Below are positions 33,775-41,758 of a stretch of DNA of 64,000 nucleotides, in pieces. The stretch lies in contig DATGMF010000008.1 in the NCBI GenBank assembly GCA_035293765.1, forward strand, positions 1 to 64,000, read 5' to 3'. Origin of the DNA: DASRHT01 sp035293765 (GTDB lineage Bacteria; Chloroflexota; Ktedonobacteria; Ktedonobacterales; Ktedonobacteraceae). The notes below the pieces were generated by a model. The model was given only the letters and a program-made list of their open reading frames with translations, did no database searches and was not told the DNA's origin. Both the position numbers and the translations under genes were made by a program. Numbering within the stretch: position 1 is the stretch's first letter; every line of letters starts with the position of its first letter.

Positions 33775-33985
33775 GCGCTACTCCTCCAGTGAATCATGGT
33801 ACGCTTTGTTTGTAATGACTAGATGCTCTCATATCATACCAGATATGACCAGTATGTTTGAGCCCGTCCATTACGGCGCGTCAGTGAAGCAGCGCGGATC
33901 ATCCATGCGCGCTCGGATTATCGATGATAATTGGGGGAGACTTTCAGAAAGTCAATTCGCTGAAGGGAGTTTGGGGAAGGACGGG

Positions 33986-34013
33986 CGTTGTAGGGATGTG
34001 CATCCCTACAACG
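33986..34013. repeat. Perfect 12-bp hairpin containing the GH5 stop codon
   Basis: CGTTGTAGGGAT, loop GTGC, ATCCCTACAACG forms a perfect stem. The TAG stop of the GH5 gene (34006-34008) is the TAG inside GTAGGG. The stem can also act as a terminator for that gene. Confidence 0.65.
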
Positions 34014-35196
34014 CTGCATACGCTGCCTGCACCCTTGTTCCATTCTCGTTGAGCTGGTAGCTCGGTCCTACTTTTGTCGCCACATTCGTTTCATCATAAT
34101 ACACCAGGCAGATATGGTAGGCATGCGCATAGGTTGTGATCGCCTGGTTGTATTGCGCGAAATCGTTGCAGCCGCCCCATTCGGTAAAAGCCACCGCTTT
34201 ATCGCTGCGTTGCGAGAATCCAACCTGCTCATTGGCGTTCTCAGGCCAGCGCTGCCACACGTAGCTCTGAGGCTCGCTGCAATTTTTCGTTCCATAGAGA
34301 CCTTGAAAGCCGTCGTAAACGTGAAAATCGTAAACCAGATTGGGCTCGGCAAAATTCGGCACGTTGCCGTGAATGATCGGGTTGATGTCGCCTTTGTAAT
34401 TGGGACCACCTAAGAAGATGAGCGAGCGTGGGTTTTGCGCCCGGATGGTCTCTATCAGTATGTTGGTGTTGTGGTACCAGGTCTGGGCGTCGATGCTATT
34501 CATCTCGTTCCAGCTATCATAGAGGACCGCGGGATCGTTGGCGTAGCGCCCGGCAATACTTTGCCACATCGTAACTGCCGGCTGGATATATTGCCCCGTC
34601 GTCAAATCTTCGGGACCGGCCAGGCCCTGCTGGTAGTTGCGCTTCGCCTGGTTCTGGGTGGGACATTGTTTCACGCTCCCGCCGCAAGGGGGATTCTGGA
34701 ATTGTGGACCTTTCGTCAAAATCACGTAATTGCCGTAATTCTCCGCCCATTTGATGACCTGTCCGATCCAATCCTGATAGTTCATCTGCGCCAGTGGCAC
34801 ATAGACGTTCTCATTCCACCAGGTCGTATTCACGGGAATGCGCCATACATTGGTGTGAAAGGTCTGGCTATACCAGGCTATTCCCTCCTCGCTGATCCGC
34901 GTCTTAGGGCCGCCGCCCACGGCGTTGCCAAACTCCAATTGCGACCAGTTGAACCCCCGCAGATTGATAATGCAGCCCTCATCGTTGACAAAATAGCCAT
35001 GAGTGACATGTAACCAGGAAAAAGTATAGCCGTTGTTCGTCCTCTTCACACCGCAGGTAACCGCGCCCGGACTCCCTCCCGTCCCGCCTCCTATCTGTTG
35101 TTGCGGTACGTAAAGCTGCATATATACCAGAATACCGATCCAGATGGCAAGAGCCGCCAGAATAATCAGCCCGATTGTCACTATGTGCCGACTCAT
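34006..35196 (-). CDS. Membrane-anchored glycoside hydrolase family 5 (cellulase-like)
   Basis: 396 residues. Residues about 5-28 are one hydrophobic anchor (IVTIGLIILAALAIWIGILV), so the enzyme faces outside. The TIM-barrel body shows RGFNWSQLEF near 80, NVWRIPVN near 117, the acid/base Glu in YDSWNEMNS (about 230) and the nucleophile Glu in AVAFTEWGG (about 340). These are the two GH5 catalytic glutamates. Two short cysteine stretches (PPCGGSVKQC) may be disulfide-bonded. It could act on cellulose, mannan or the cell's own exopolysaccharide; its place at the end of a glycan locus favours the last. GAGGATGAGGAG precedes the ATG. Confidence 0.88.
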   Translation of the reverse strand: MSRHIVTIGLIILAALAIWIGILVYMQLYVPQQQIGGGTGGSPGAVTCGVKRTNNGYTFSWLHVTHGYFVNDEGCIINLRGFNWSQLEFGNAVGGGPKTRISEEGIAWYSQTFHTNVWRIPVNTTWWNENVYVPLAQMNYQDWIGQVIKWAENYGNYVILTKGPQFQNPPCGGSVKQCPTQNQAKRNYQQGLAGPEDLTTGQYIQPAVTMWQSIAGRYANDPAVLYDSWNEMNSIDAQTWYHNTNILIETIRAQNPRSLIFLGGPNYKGDINPIIHGNVPNFAEPNLVYDFHVYDGFQGLYGTKNCSEPQSYVWQRWPENANEQVGFSQRSDKAVAFTEWGGCNDFAQYNQAITTYAHAYHICLVYYDETNVATKVGPSYQLNENGTRVQAAYAAL

Positions 35197-35223
35197 CTCC
35201 TCATCCTCTCACAACATCATATC

Positions 35224-35262
35224 GTAGGGACCCGCTTTAGCGCGTCCTGCGCGATTTATCGC
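35224..35262. repeat. Dispersed repeat copy between GH5 and phosphatase genes
   Basis: GTAGGGACCCGCTTTAGCGC followed by a GCGATTTATCGC piece, an inverted-orientation copy of the family whose fullest member is at 32459-32609. Confidence 0.65.
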
Positions 35263-35291
35263 CTACCCTTTATCGCCTGCCCTATAAAAAC

Positions 35292-36935
35292 TCACTTGTA
35301 CTCCCTCGCTCTCGTCCGTAGCTTCCGCCTCACAATCCCCTCATTCTCAGCTTGCCCTGGTACCGTCGTCACATGTTCGAATGCCTCCTCGATCACGCGC
35401 CCGCTCAGCTCATCGGGCCTGGGTACATCCATGCGTGCGAGAATGGTGGGCACGATATCGCAGACATGGGTCGCTGCGATCTGTAGATCTCGTTTCACAC
35501 CAGCGCCATAAAGATAGAGTACTCCATCAGGATGGTGGATGCCTGTGGTCACGTCGCTACTCTCCCACAGCTCGCCGCGCCCTAACTCAGTCGCCAGCGT
35601 CGTGCGTTCGTTCGCCAGCACAATCAGGTGACGCTCGGGCGGAGCAAACGGACCAGCGCCATAGACCTCCTCGCGGTGCATCTCCACAAAAAGTCGCTCC
35701 CCACTCTGAGGATCTACCACATCTCCTAACGTCCGCATCAGCCCCTGTATATCCTCCTCCGCAAGCTGATCATCCAGGAAAATATCGGCGTAGCCAGCCA
35801 GCGAGCCGGAAGCGGATGGTATCCACGCCCGCGTACGTGCCCAGTCCAGGTCGGGTAAGTGTACAGCATGCTGCCCTTTCTCAGTCGCCATCATGCCGCT
35901 TTTGCGCAACAGGTCGCGCAGCGAACGCGCCGATTGTTGCAAACCCAGGTCGCGTACAATAGCGCGTGCCAGCCCCAATGCCTGCGCGCGATAGCGATTA
36001 CCGCTATGTCGCATGCGCAGCAGGCCCAGCCTGTGCAGATACTCCTGGATATAAAATTTGCGGCGTACCCCGCGAAACCCATGGTCCGACACGATCAGCA
36101 GCAAATCATCGGCGTGCAGCTCGTCCAGCATCTGGCCCAGCGCCTCGTCCAGCATCTGGTAATACGCAACTGCCTGAGGATGGAAATCCATAATCGCGTC
36201 CCAGCGTAAATGCTGAATGCGGTCCGCGCCACTGCATGCCAGGAAACAGAAATCCCAGCCCTTGCTCAACGCCAGCCGGAACATCTTGAGGCGCTCGCGT
36301 GTCATCTTGAGCGTCTCCGCAAAGGGATCGCCAATCTGACCGCCGGAGACCGCGGGATCAAGGTCAATCTGATAGTCGGGCGCAACGCGCAACAGCTCAT
36401 CCTTAAAGCTGGATGGGTAGGTCACATTGGCACGCGTATCGGGAGCCATATAGCCGCTGAGCATAATGCCATTCACCGGTTCCGGCGGATAAGTCAGCGG
36501 CACGTTCGCCACCACTACCTGTTTGCCCCACTCGCTCAGAATATTCCAGATCGCCTTCCCTCCCCTGCGATGCGTCATCACGTACGCCGCAGGCCCCTCC
36601 TCGCGCCCCTGCACTGCCCTGGCAGCTCGACTGGTGGCAACATGACCGGTGGCGGCGTGCTTGAGCGCGTCCGCTTGAGCGCCTCCTTCGCCCGCAACAT
36701 CTCCTCCTCTTTTCCGCTCATACCCCCAAAAATCATATACCCCGTGGCCCGCTGGCAACAGCCCGGTCGCAATAGACATCCAGGCCGGGGGCGTCATCGG
36801 AGGCGTAGTTGAACGCAATATCCCCCGCGTCCCTTCACTACGCACACGCGCGAAGTTTGGCAGCAGTTCGCGCTCAATCATCGGGTCCAGAACGCAAAAC
36901 GCCAGCCCATCAATGCCAAATAATAATACTCGCAT
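35292..36935 (-). CDS. Alkaline-phosphatase-superfamily phosphodiesterase/phosphotransferase (paralogue 1)
   Basis: 547 residues of the type I phosphodiesterase/nucleotide pyrophosphatase group. Metal and nucleophile positions are kept: FGIDGL (D9), TPPMTPPAWMSIATG (about 44-58, nucleophile Thr), LLIVSDHGFRG near 290, and GIHHPDGVLYLYG near 485. No signal peptide is present, so it acts in the cytoplasm. It aligns closely with paralogue 2 (36985-38535), except for a 36-residue insertion at about 75-115 whose DNA (36599-36712) resembles the dispersed repeat. Location beside glycosyltransferases and a flippase suggests work on a glycan- or lipid-phosphate, an inference. Confidence 0.85.
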   Translation of the reverse strand: MRVLLFGIDGLAFCVLDPMIERELLPNFARVRSEGTRGILRSTTPPMTPPAWMSIATGLLPAGHGVYDFWGYERKRGGDVAGEGGAQADALKHAATGHVATSRAARAVQGREEGPAAYVMTHRRGGKAIWNILSEWGKQVVVANVPLTYPPEPVNGIMLSGYMAPDTRANVTYPSSFKDELLRVAPDYQIDLDPAVSGGQIGDPFAETLKMTRERLKMFRLALSKGWDFCFLACSGADRIQHLRWDAIMDFHPQAVAYYQMLDEALGQMLDELHADDLLLIVSDHGFRGVRRKFYIQEYLHRLGLLRMRHSGNRYRAQALGLARAIVRDLGLQQSARSLRDLLRKSGMMATEKGQHAVHLPDLDWARTRAWIPSASGSLAGYADIFLDDQLAEEDIQGLMRTLGDVVDPQSGERLFVEMHREEVYGAGPFAPPERHLIVLANERTTLATELGRGELWESSDVTTGIHHPDGVLYLYGAGVKRDLQIAATHVCDIVPTILARMDVPRPDELSGRVIEEAFEHVTTVPGQAENEGIVRRKLRTRAREYK

Positions 36936-36984
36936 ACCCTTTCCCCTTTTTTTTCAACCTGTCAGCCGATGCTAACAATAGTGG

Positions 36985-38535
36985 CTAATGCAGCGTTGCC
37001 TTGTCGGGATGCAGCAGCCGCAGCTTGCGAGCAACGAGATTGTCGTTGCCCTCTCCCGATGCTGTCGCATCCCTATCGGCAAAAATCTCCTGCGCTACCC
37101 GTCCATCGAATGGCTCATCCGCGGAGATACCCAGCGTATGCAAAGCTGTCGGCACGAGATCATAGATTTGCAGGGCCGGCACCTGTGCCCCCCGTTTGAT
37201 CCCCGCGCCCCAGGCCATGAATACCCCTTCCTTCTCATGAACGCCCTTGCCCTCGGCGAGCCGCTCCCAGAGGTTTTTGCGCCCGATATCGAGGTGGAAG
37301 GTTGTGCCGCGATTGGGGACCAGGATGAGGTGCTCCTCATTGGGACGGAAGGGACCTACCCCGTAGGCATCGGTGGCATAAATAGCCTCGGCCAGCGGTG
37401 CGCCGGTCTCGGGGTGGCGCTGGGCCGCCAGTGCCTGACGCAGGTCCTCCATCTCTTCCGCAGTCGCCTCGGGCGAAAGAAAAATGTCGGCGTTGCCCCC
37501 GCTAAATGCCATAGAAGAGAGCACACAGGCGTGGGTTTCGCTCCAATCGATCTCATCGAAGAAGGGGCGATAGATGCCCTTCTTTTTCGCTATCGGCGGC
37601 TTGGGATAAAAGTGCTCATACGTCTTCCTCGTCTGGCGTATGACTCCCAGCAGATGCATTTTCTGGGCCGCCTCGCGCCCAAAGCCAATCAGCGTGGCAT
37701 GTTTTGCGCCCGGAGCTGTGCCGCGGTGAAGCAGGCGCTGGCGGCACAGAAACTCGTTAATATAAAACCAGTTCCGTGCCCCCACAAAGCCATGATCCGA
37801 CGCCAGGAAAAGCGCATCCTGCGGCGCCAGGCGATTGAGCACATCGCCCAGCGCGTCGTCAAGCAAGCGGAAGTAGCGCGTCCCCTCGTGGCTCAATGCC
37901 TCAATCGAGTCCCAGATGCGGTGCTGGATACGATCAGGACCCACATAGGAAAGGAAGGCAAAATCCCACTCGTGCTCCGACAAAAGGTGTTGCTGCAAGC
38001 GAATACGCTTCTCCGTCATGTCCAGCACCGCATTGACAAAGTAGGCGGGGGAAGTCTTTGCCAGCGACAGATCAATACGATAATCGGGAACGATCCGGTA
38101 AACTTCATCTTTAAAGGCATGTGGAAACGTAAAAGGCGCTGACGCTCCAGGCGTCATCAATCCGCTTACCATAATGCCATTCACCGGCTCCGGTGGATAG
38201 GTCAGCGGCACGTTCAGCACGATCACGCGCTTACCGTACTCGCTCAGAATGTTCCAGATCGCCTTACCCCCTTTACGATGAGTTACCAGGCGAGACTGCA
38301 ACCTGGGTGAAGTCACATCGAATTCCCAAAAATCAAAAACCCCATGCTTCGCGGGTTTGAGCCCCGTCACCAGCGACATCCATGCCGGTGGCGTCATGGG
38401 CGGAACCGTAGATATTAGCTCCGACACCACCCCTTCCCGCTGCAAACGAGCAAAGTTCGGCAAATCCCCCCGCTCGATTAACGGTTGTAAAATGCGAAAA
38501 CTTAGCCCATCAACCCCAAAAATGACTGCCCGCAT
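36985..38535 (-). CDS. Alkaline-phosphatase-superfamily phosphodiesterase/phosphotransferase (paralogue 2)
   Basis: 516 residues, same family as the next gene downstream. FGVDGL (D9), VPPMTPPAWMSLVTG (about 44-58), LFLASDHGFVG near 245 and GVHEKEGVFMAWG near 445 are the expected metal-site blocks; the last keeps only part of the H-x-x-x-x-G pattern. It lacks the insertion seen in paralogue 1, with DFWEFDVTSP leading straight to THRKGGKAIWN. An AAGGATG precedes the ATG. It lies 49 bases upstream of paralogue 1 and likely shares a transcript. The pair probably arose by tandem duplication. Confidence 0.85.
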   Translation of the reverse strand: MRAVIFGVDGLSFRILQPLIERGDLPNFARLQREGVVSELISTVPPMTPPAWMSLVTGLKPAKHGVFDFWEFDVTSPRLQSRLVTHRKGGKAIWNILSEYGKRVIVLNVPLTYPPEPVNGIMVSGLMTPGASAPFTFPHAFKDEVYRIVPDYRIDLSLAKTSPAYFVNAVLDMTEKRIRLQQHLLSEHEWDFAFLSYVGPDRIQHRIWDSIEALSHEGTRYFRLLDDALGDVLNRLAPQDALFLASDHGFVGARNWFYINEFLCRQRLLHRGTAPGAKHATLIGFGREAAQKMHLLGVIRQTRKTYEHFYPKPPIAKKKGIYRPFFDEIDWSETHACVLSSMAFSGGNADIFLSPEATAEEMEDLRQALAAQRHPETGAPLAEAIYATDAYGVGPFRPNEEHLILVPNRGTTFHLDIGRKNLWERLAEGKGVHEKEGVFMAWGAGIKRGAQVPALQIYDLVPTALHTLGISADEPFDGRVAQEIFADRDATASGEGNDNLVARKLRLLHPDKATLH

Positions 38536-38584
38536 AACACATCCTTCCCACTTTCTACTAGCAATACCCTCAATCTTCGCTCCT

Positions 38585-38668
38585 CGTAGGGACCGGCTTT
38601 AGCGCGTCCGCCGGCTTAGCTCTTCGTAGGGACCGGCTTTAGCGCGTCCGCCGGCGATTTATCGCAGT
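38585..38668. repeat. Tandem dispersed-repeat copies overlapping the GT2 3' end
   Basis: GTAGGGACCGGCTTTAGCGC starts at 38586 and again at 38626, a 40-base period over 31 identical bases. The second copy continues into GCGATTTATCGC and runs into the GT2 coding sequence, which takes its last codons and TAA stop (38639-38641) from it. Confidence 0.75.
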
Positions 38669-40033
38669 CCTCCGGGCGATCCCCTGTGGTTGCGCCTCTG
38701 GTACTGAAGGGATGGGCGATAATTCGCGCTCGTACGCTGCGAGAGCGGGCGTTAACTCACGCTCGGGTACTGGCGGGGTGGGCGATACATCTTCCGAAAA
38801 CGCGCGATAGCTCCCCGCTTGATCGTGAGAGGATGCGCTGTAGCTCCCCGATACATCGTGGGCGTTGTGGTTTTTTAGCCAGCGAATGCCGGCTGCGACG
38901 CCAGCTACGCGGCCCGCCAGTTGCGCCACCGTACCGGCGCTAAAGAGGCCGATGAAATATACTGCTCGTCCGCATGATCTTCCCGCGTCGATCAACTGAC
39001 CTCCGATGGAGCGTGGTGTAAGGCCAAAATGTTTGATGGCAAAATAGGAGCCGTTGCGCCCATTGGAAAATTGAATGGTGGGGCGCTCCAGAAAATATGG
39101 TTGCAGGCTGCGGGCAGAAAAATGCACAACCGCGATCCCCGGCTCAAACACAATACGCCATCCGGCCCGTTTGACGCGTAAACAGAGATCGGTCTCCTCG
39201 CGTAAGTTCGTCAGGGTGAAGTTAGAATCGAAGCCGCCTACCTCTTCCAGGACTGTGCGGCGAAACGACATATTACAGCCAATGAGATGATCCACCTCGG
39301 TTCGTTCCTCGCTCACCAGACCCGCATCTTTCGCAATAACGCCGCCCAGGCGGGTCACATGCAGGCGCGGCGGTCCTTTAATCTCATCGCAATACGGTTC
39401 AGGCATAGTGATAACGCGCCCTCCGGCTGCCCCAATAGTCTTGTCTCTATAGACATCAAGCAACGCCTCCAGCCAGCTTGGCTGCACCATTGAATCGTCG
39501 TCGATGAAGGCGATAATTTCGCCGGTCGAGCAGGCTATGCCTGTGTTACGCGCCTGAGGCATATTGTTGCGCGCCCCACGCACCCTGATATGCTTTGTTG
39601 CGGGATAGCGTGCAATGACGCGCTCGCTCTCGTCGTTGGTTGAGCTATCAACCACGATTACTTCGAAATTCCGCAGAGCAAGGTTGCCATCAGAGGAGCG
39701 GTAGCTCCCCGATTGATCGTGGGAGGTCCCAACGGATGGTTGGGACCAGAGTCGTTCGGGAGAGGAGCGGTGGCTCCCCGATTGATCGTGGGAGGTCCCA
39801 ACGGATGGTTGGGACCAGAGCCGTTCGTGAGAGGAGCGGTAGCTCCCCGATTGATCATGGGAGGTCCCAACGGATGATTGGGACCAGAGCCGTTCGTGAG
39901 AGGAGCGGTAGCTCCCCGATTGATCATGGGAGGTTCCAATGGATGATTGGGACCATACCCGTTCAAGGCAATGCCCAAGCAGAAAAGGGCGGTTGCGGGT
40001 AATAATAATAATGCTCACTACTGGTTTGTTCAT
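38639..40033 (-). CDS. Family 2 glycosyltransferase carrying in-frame palindromic repeats
   Basis: 464 residues. The GT-A fold begins PVVSIIIITRNRPFLL, and after the insert continues NFEVIVVDSSTNDESE, ARNTGIACSTGEIIAFIDDD (the DxD metal site), ETDLCLRVKRAGWRI and FEPGIAVVHF. It transfers a sugar from a nucleotide donor, probably during exopolysaccharide assembly. Between strand 1 and strand 2 (about residues 23-114) lie four 23-residue repeats (core SQSSVGTSHDQSGSYRSS) encoded by four 69-bp units. Related text (SHDQAGSYRAF) recurs in the C-terminal tail, and the last residues (AINRRRTR) come from a different repeat. Without the insert the catalytic domain would be of normal length. The start overlaps the flippase stop as ATGA. 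Confidence 0.85.
   Translation of the reverse strand: MNKPVVSIIIITRNRPFLLGHCLERVWSQSSIGTSHDQSGSYRSSHERLWSQSSVGTSHDQSGSYRSSHERLWSQPSVGTSHDQSGSHRSSPERLWSQPSVGTSHDQSGSYRSSDGNLALRNFEVIVVDSSTNDESERVIARYPATKHIRVRGARNNMPQARNTGIACSTGEIIAFIDDDSMVQPSWLEALLDVYRDKTIGAAGGRVITMPEPYCDEIKGPPRLHVTRLGGVIAKDAGLVSEERTEVDHLIGCNMSFRRTVLEEVGGFDSNFTLTNLREETDLCLRVKRAGWRIVFEPGIAVVHFSARSLQPYFLERPTIQFSNGRNGSYFAIKHFGLTPRSIGGQLIDAGRSCGRAVYFIGLFSAGTVAQLAGRVAGVAAGIRWLKNHNAHDVSGSYSASSHDQAGSYRAFSEDVSPTPPVPERELTPALAAYERELSPIPSVPEAQPQGIARRTAINRRRTR
39692..39967. repeat. Four tandem 69-bp palindromic units inside the GT2 gene
   Basis: Units begin at 39692, 39761, 39830 and 39899 with exactly 69-base spacing (23 codons). Each holds two hairpins: GGAGC-ggta-GCTCC, and a perfect 9-bp stem such as GGTCCCAAC/GTTGGGACC at 39794-39816. 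Between them is GATTGATCGTGGGAG. The same text, inverted, occurs at 62687-62711 outside any gene, and degenerate copies lie at about 38802-38863. The array stays open in several frames on both strands. Confidence 0.9.
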
Positions 40034-41688
40034 ATAGCACCTTTTTTTCTTAATCGTGCAGACGCCATCTCAAATACTATTCTATCCTCTTCACTGAAAC
40101 CCAGCATTGCTAGCAATGCTATATAAACCAGGACAAACGAGGCGACCAGGATCAATGCTCCTAAGATCGCAAGGTGGCCGGAGCCCGTATGCACGATGGG
40201 AAGCAGCATCCAGCCAAAGATGGCCGTCAACGCTCCGGCCAGGAGTGGCTTCCACATGTCGCGCCGGTAAGGGTGAATTTTCATAATCCAGTACACTTCC
40301 ATCAGCCCCACACCATTGAGCAGCATTACCGTCAGCGCCGCCGCCAGCGCCGCCCCCATAACGCCAAAGCGTGGGATCAGCAGTAGCGCCAGCGTGATAT
40401 TCACGGTTACGGTACCGACCGTATTTATAAGAATGATCCTGGGGCGTCCCGTCATTGTTAGCAGGTAATTCACCGAACCAACGCCCGCATCCACTAGATT
40501 GCCGAGCGCCAGTGTGATGAGCACCAGCCCCCCGGCAGTATAATGGTCACCAAAAACGCCAAGAATTGCGTTATGAAAAACCAGGCAGCAGAGGAACACC
40601 GGCCAGCTCAAAGTGAGCGACCACTTTGTGACCACCTTAAACATGGTCGCCAGCGGTTTATGCTCATTGCGTGCGTGGTACTCGGCGATAATGGGCGAAA
40701 AAATGACATTGAGCGCGATCAGAGGCGCGACCACAAAATAGCTCACGCGGTCGGCAGCTCCGTATAGCCCGACCTGGCTGGTGGCGACAAATGCTCCCAG
40801 AAAAAGCACATCCGTTGAGTTCAGGACATTGCGGATCATCGAGTTGAAAAACATTGGAAAAGCAAAACGCATCCATTGTTTTTGCTCGTATCGTGGCACG
40901 GCGTCCTGGATGAAGTTCCTCGCTGCCCTTCTCAAGAGCCATTCACCCGTGAAGGTCGAGGCTACGAACCCACAGATGGTCGCCAGAATCAACGCCTCCA
41001 GCCGCAAACCTAGCCAGTAGAAAAGCAGCAGCAGCAGTAGTGTAATGGCTGGTTGAATCAGGCGGTCTACGTATACTTTCCATTTAATCGCTCGTAGCGC
41101 CTGCAAGCCGCTAGCCAGCACAAGTTGCAAGCCGATCAGCGGGATGAGCAGCGCCGCCTCCTTAAATGGCAGGATGTAGCCATCGCGGTGGTAGACGACC
41201 CGGGCCAGGATGGATGACGACAAGTAGAACAGTCCTGCGCATAGCAGACCCGACACCAGAGCCAGGGTCGTTGCAAACCGGATCAATCCCGCGGCCCGCG
41301 CTTTTTCGCCCTTCGCCCGGTAATTGGAAAGAAAACGAACAATGGCGCTATCAAGGCCAAGCTTGGACGCATAGCCAATCACGAGTACGACCGTATAGGT
41401 CTCAATAAAGATCCCATAGATGCTCTGCGCTACCAGGTGCGTCATCACGACGTTGGTGATGTAGCGCAGTATGGCCGCTATGATGTCGCCCACGCCCGCA
41501 ATCGTGGCCCCGCTCGCTGTCCGTTTGACTGCCCGCAATCGATCTGTCTGCTGGGTAATTAAGCGCGTCGAGGTTGAAATAAGATTATTATCCTGATAAT
41601 CCTGCCGCCTCCCGCTTCTCTTTGGCGCAGGGCTGCTCGGCATAGTTTTTTCTTCCGAACGTTTATTCCTGGCATGCGATGAAGGCAC
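40030..41688 (-). CDS. Oligosaccharide flippase (Wzx/MurJ-like MOP superfamily)
   Basis: About 552 residues with 12-14 hydrophobic helices after a hydrophilic 60-residue N-terminus. The first helices (ATIAGVGDIIAAILRYITNVV, IYGIFIETYTVVLVIGYA) and GLDSAIVRFLSNY match the polysaccharide-biosynthesis MATE-like exporters that flip lipid-linked oligosaccharides across the inner membrane. The region FGVMGAALAAALTVML near 460 is typical of the last helices. The start used is a GTG at 41688 with AAAGGAA upstream; an ATG at 41643 is an alternative. The stop overlaps the GT2 start (ATGA), so flippase and glycosyltransferase are translationally coupled. Confidence 0.88.
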   Translation of the reverse strand: MPSSHARNKRSEEKTMPSSPAPKRSGRRQDYQDNNLISTSTRLITQQTDRLRAVKRTASGATIAGVGDIIAAILRYITNVVMTHLVAQSIYGIFIETYTVVLVIGYASKLGLDSAIVRFLSNYRAKGEKARAAGLIRFATTLALVSGLLCAGLFYLSSSILARVVYHRDGYILPFKEAALLIPLIGLQLVLASGLQALRAIKWKVYVDRLIQPAITLLLLLLFYWLGLRLEALILATICGFVASTFTGEWLLRRAARNFIQDAVPRYEQKQWMRFAFPMFFNSMIRNVLNSTDVLFLGAFVATSQVGLYGAADRVSYFVVAPLIALNVIFSPIIAEYHARNEHKPLATMFKVVTKWSLTLSWPVFLCCLVFHNAILGVFGDHYTAGGLVLITLALGNLVDAGVGSVNYLLTMTGRPRIILINTVGTVTVNITLALLLIPRFGVMGAALAAALTVMLLNGVGLMEVYWIMKIHPYRRDMWKPLLAGALTAIFGWMLLPIVHTGSGHLAILGALILVASFVLVYIALLAMLGFSEEDRIVFEMASARLRKKGAI

Positions 41689-41719
41689 CAGATCGTTCCT
41701 TTCTGTCCAGCTAAGGCCG

Positions 41720-41758
41720 GTAGGGGGCGCCCTGGGCGGGGGCCAGCCCCGCCCCTAC
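41720..41758. repeat. GC-rich hairpin repeat containing the phosphatase-3 stop codon
   Basis: GGGCGGGG (41734-41741) pairs with CCCCGCCC (41747-41754) over a 5-base loop, flanked by GTAGGGG and CCCCTAC. The TAG of paralogue 3 (41755-41757) is inside it. It is a different hairpin type from the GCGATAAATC family but shares the GTAGGG ends. Confidence 0.65.

Noticed and set aside
39692..39967. CRISPR-like array of four 69-bp repeats
   Set aside because: The units are directly adjacent with no unique spacers, lie within a coding frame, and have no cas genes nearby. They are tandem palindromic insertions.
39640..40002. Plus-strand and alternative minus-strand open frames over the GT2 repeats
   Set aside because: They are open only because the 69-bp repeat is free of stops in several frames; there is no ribosome binding site and the GT2 frame is clearly the coding one.
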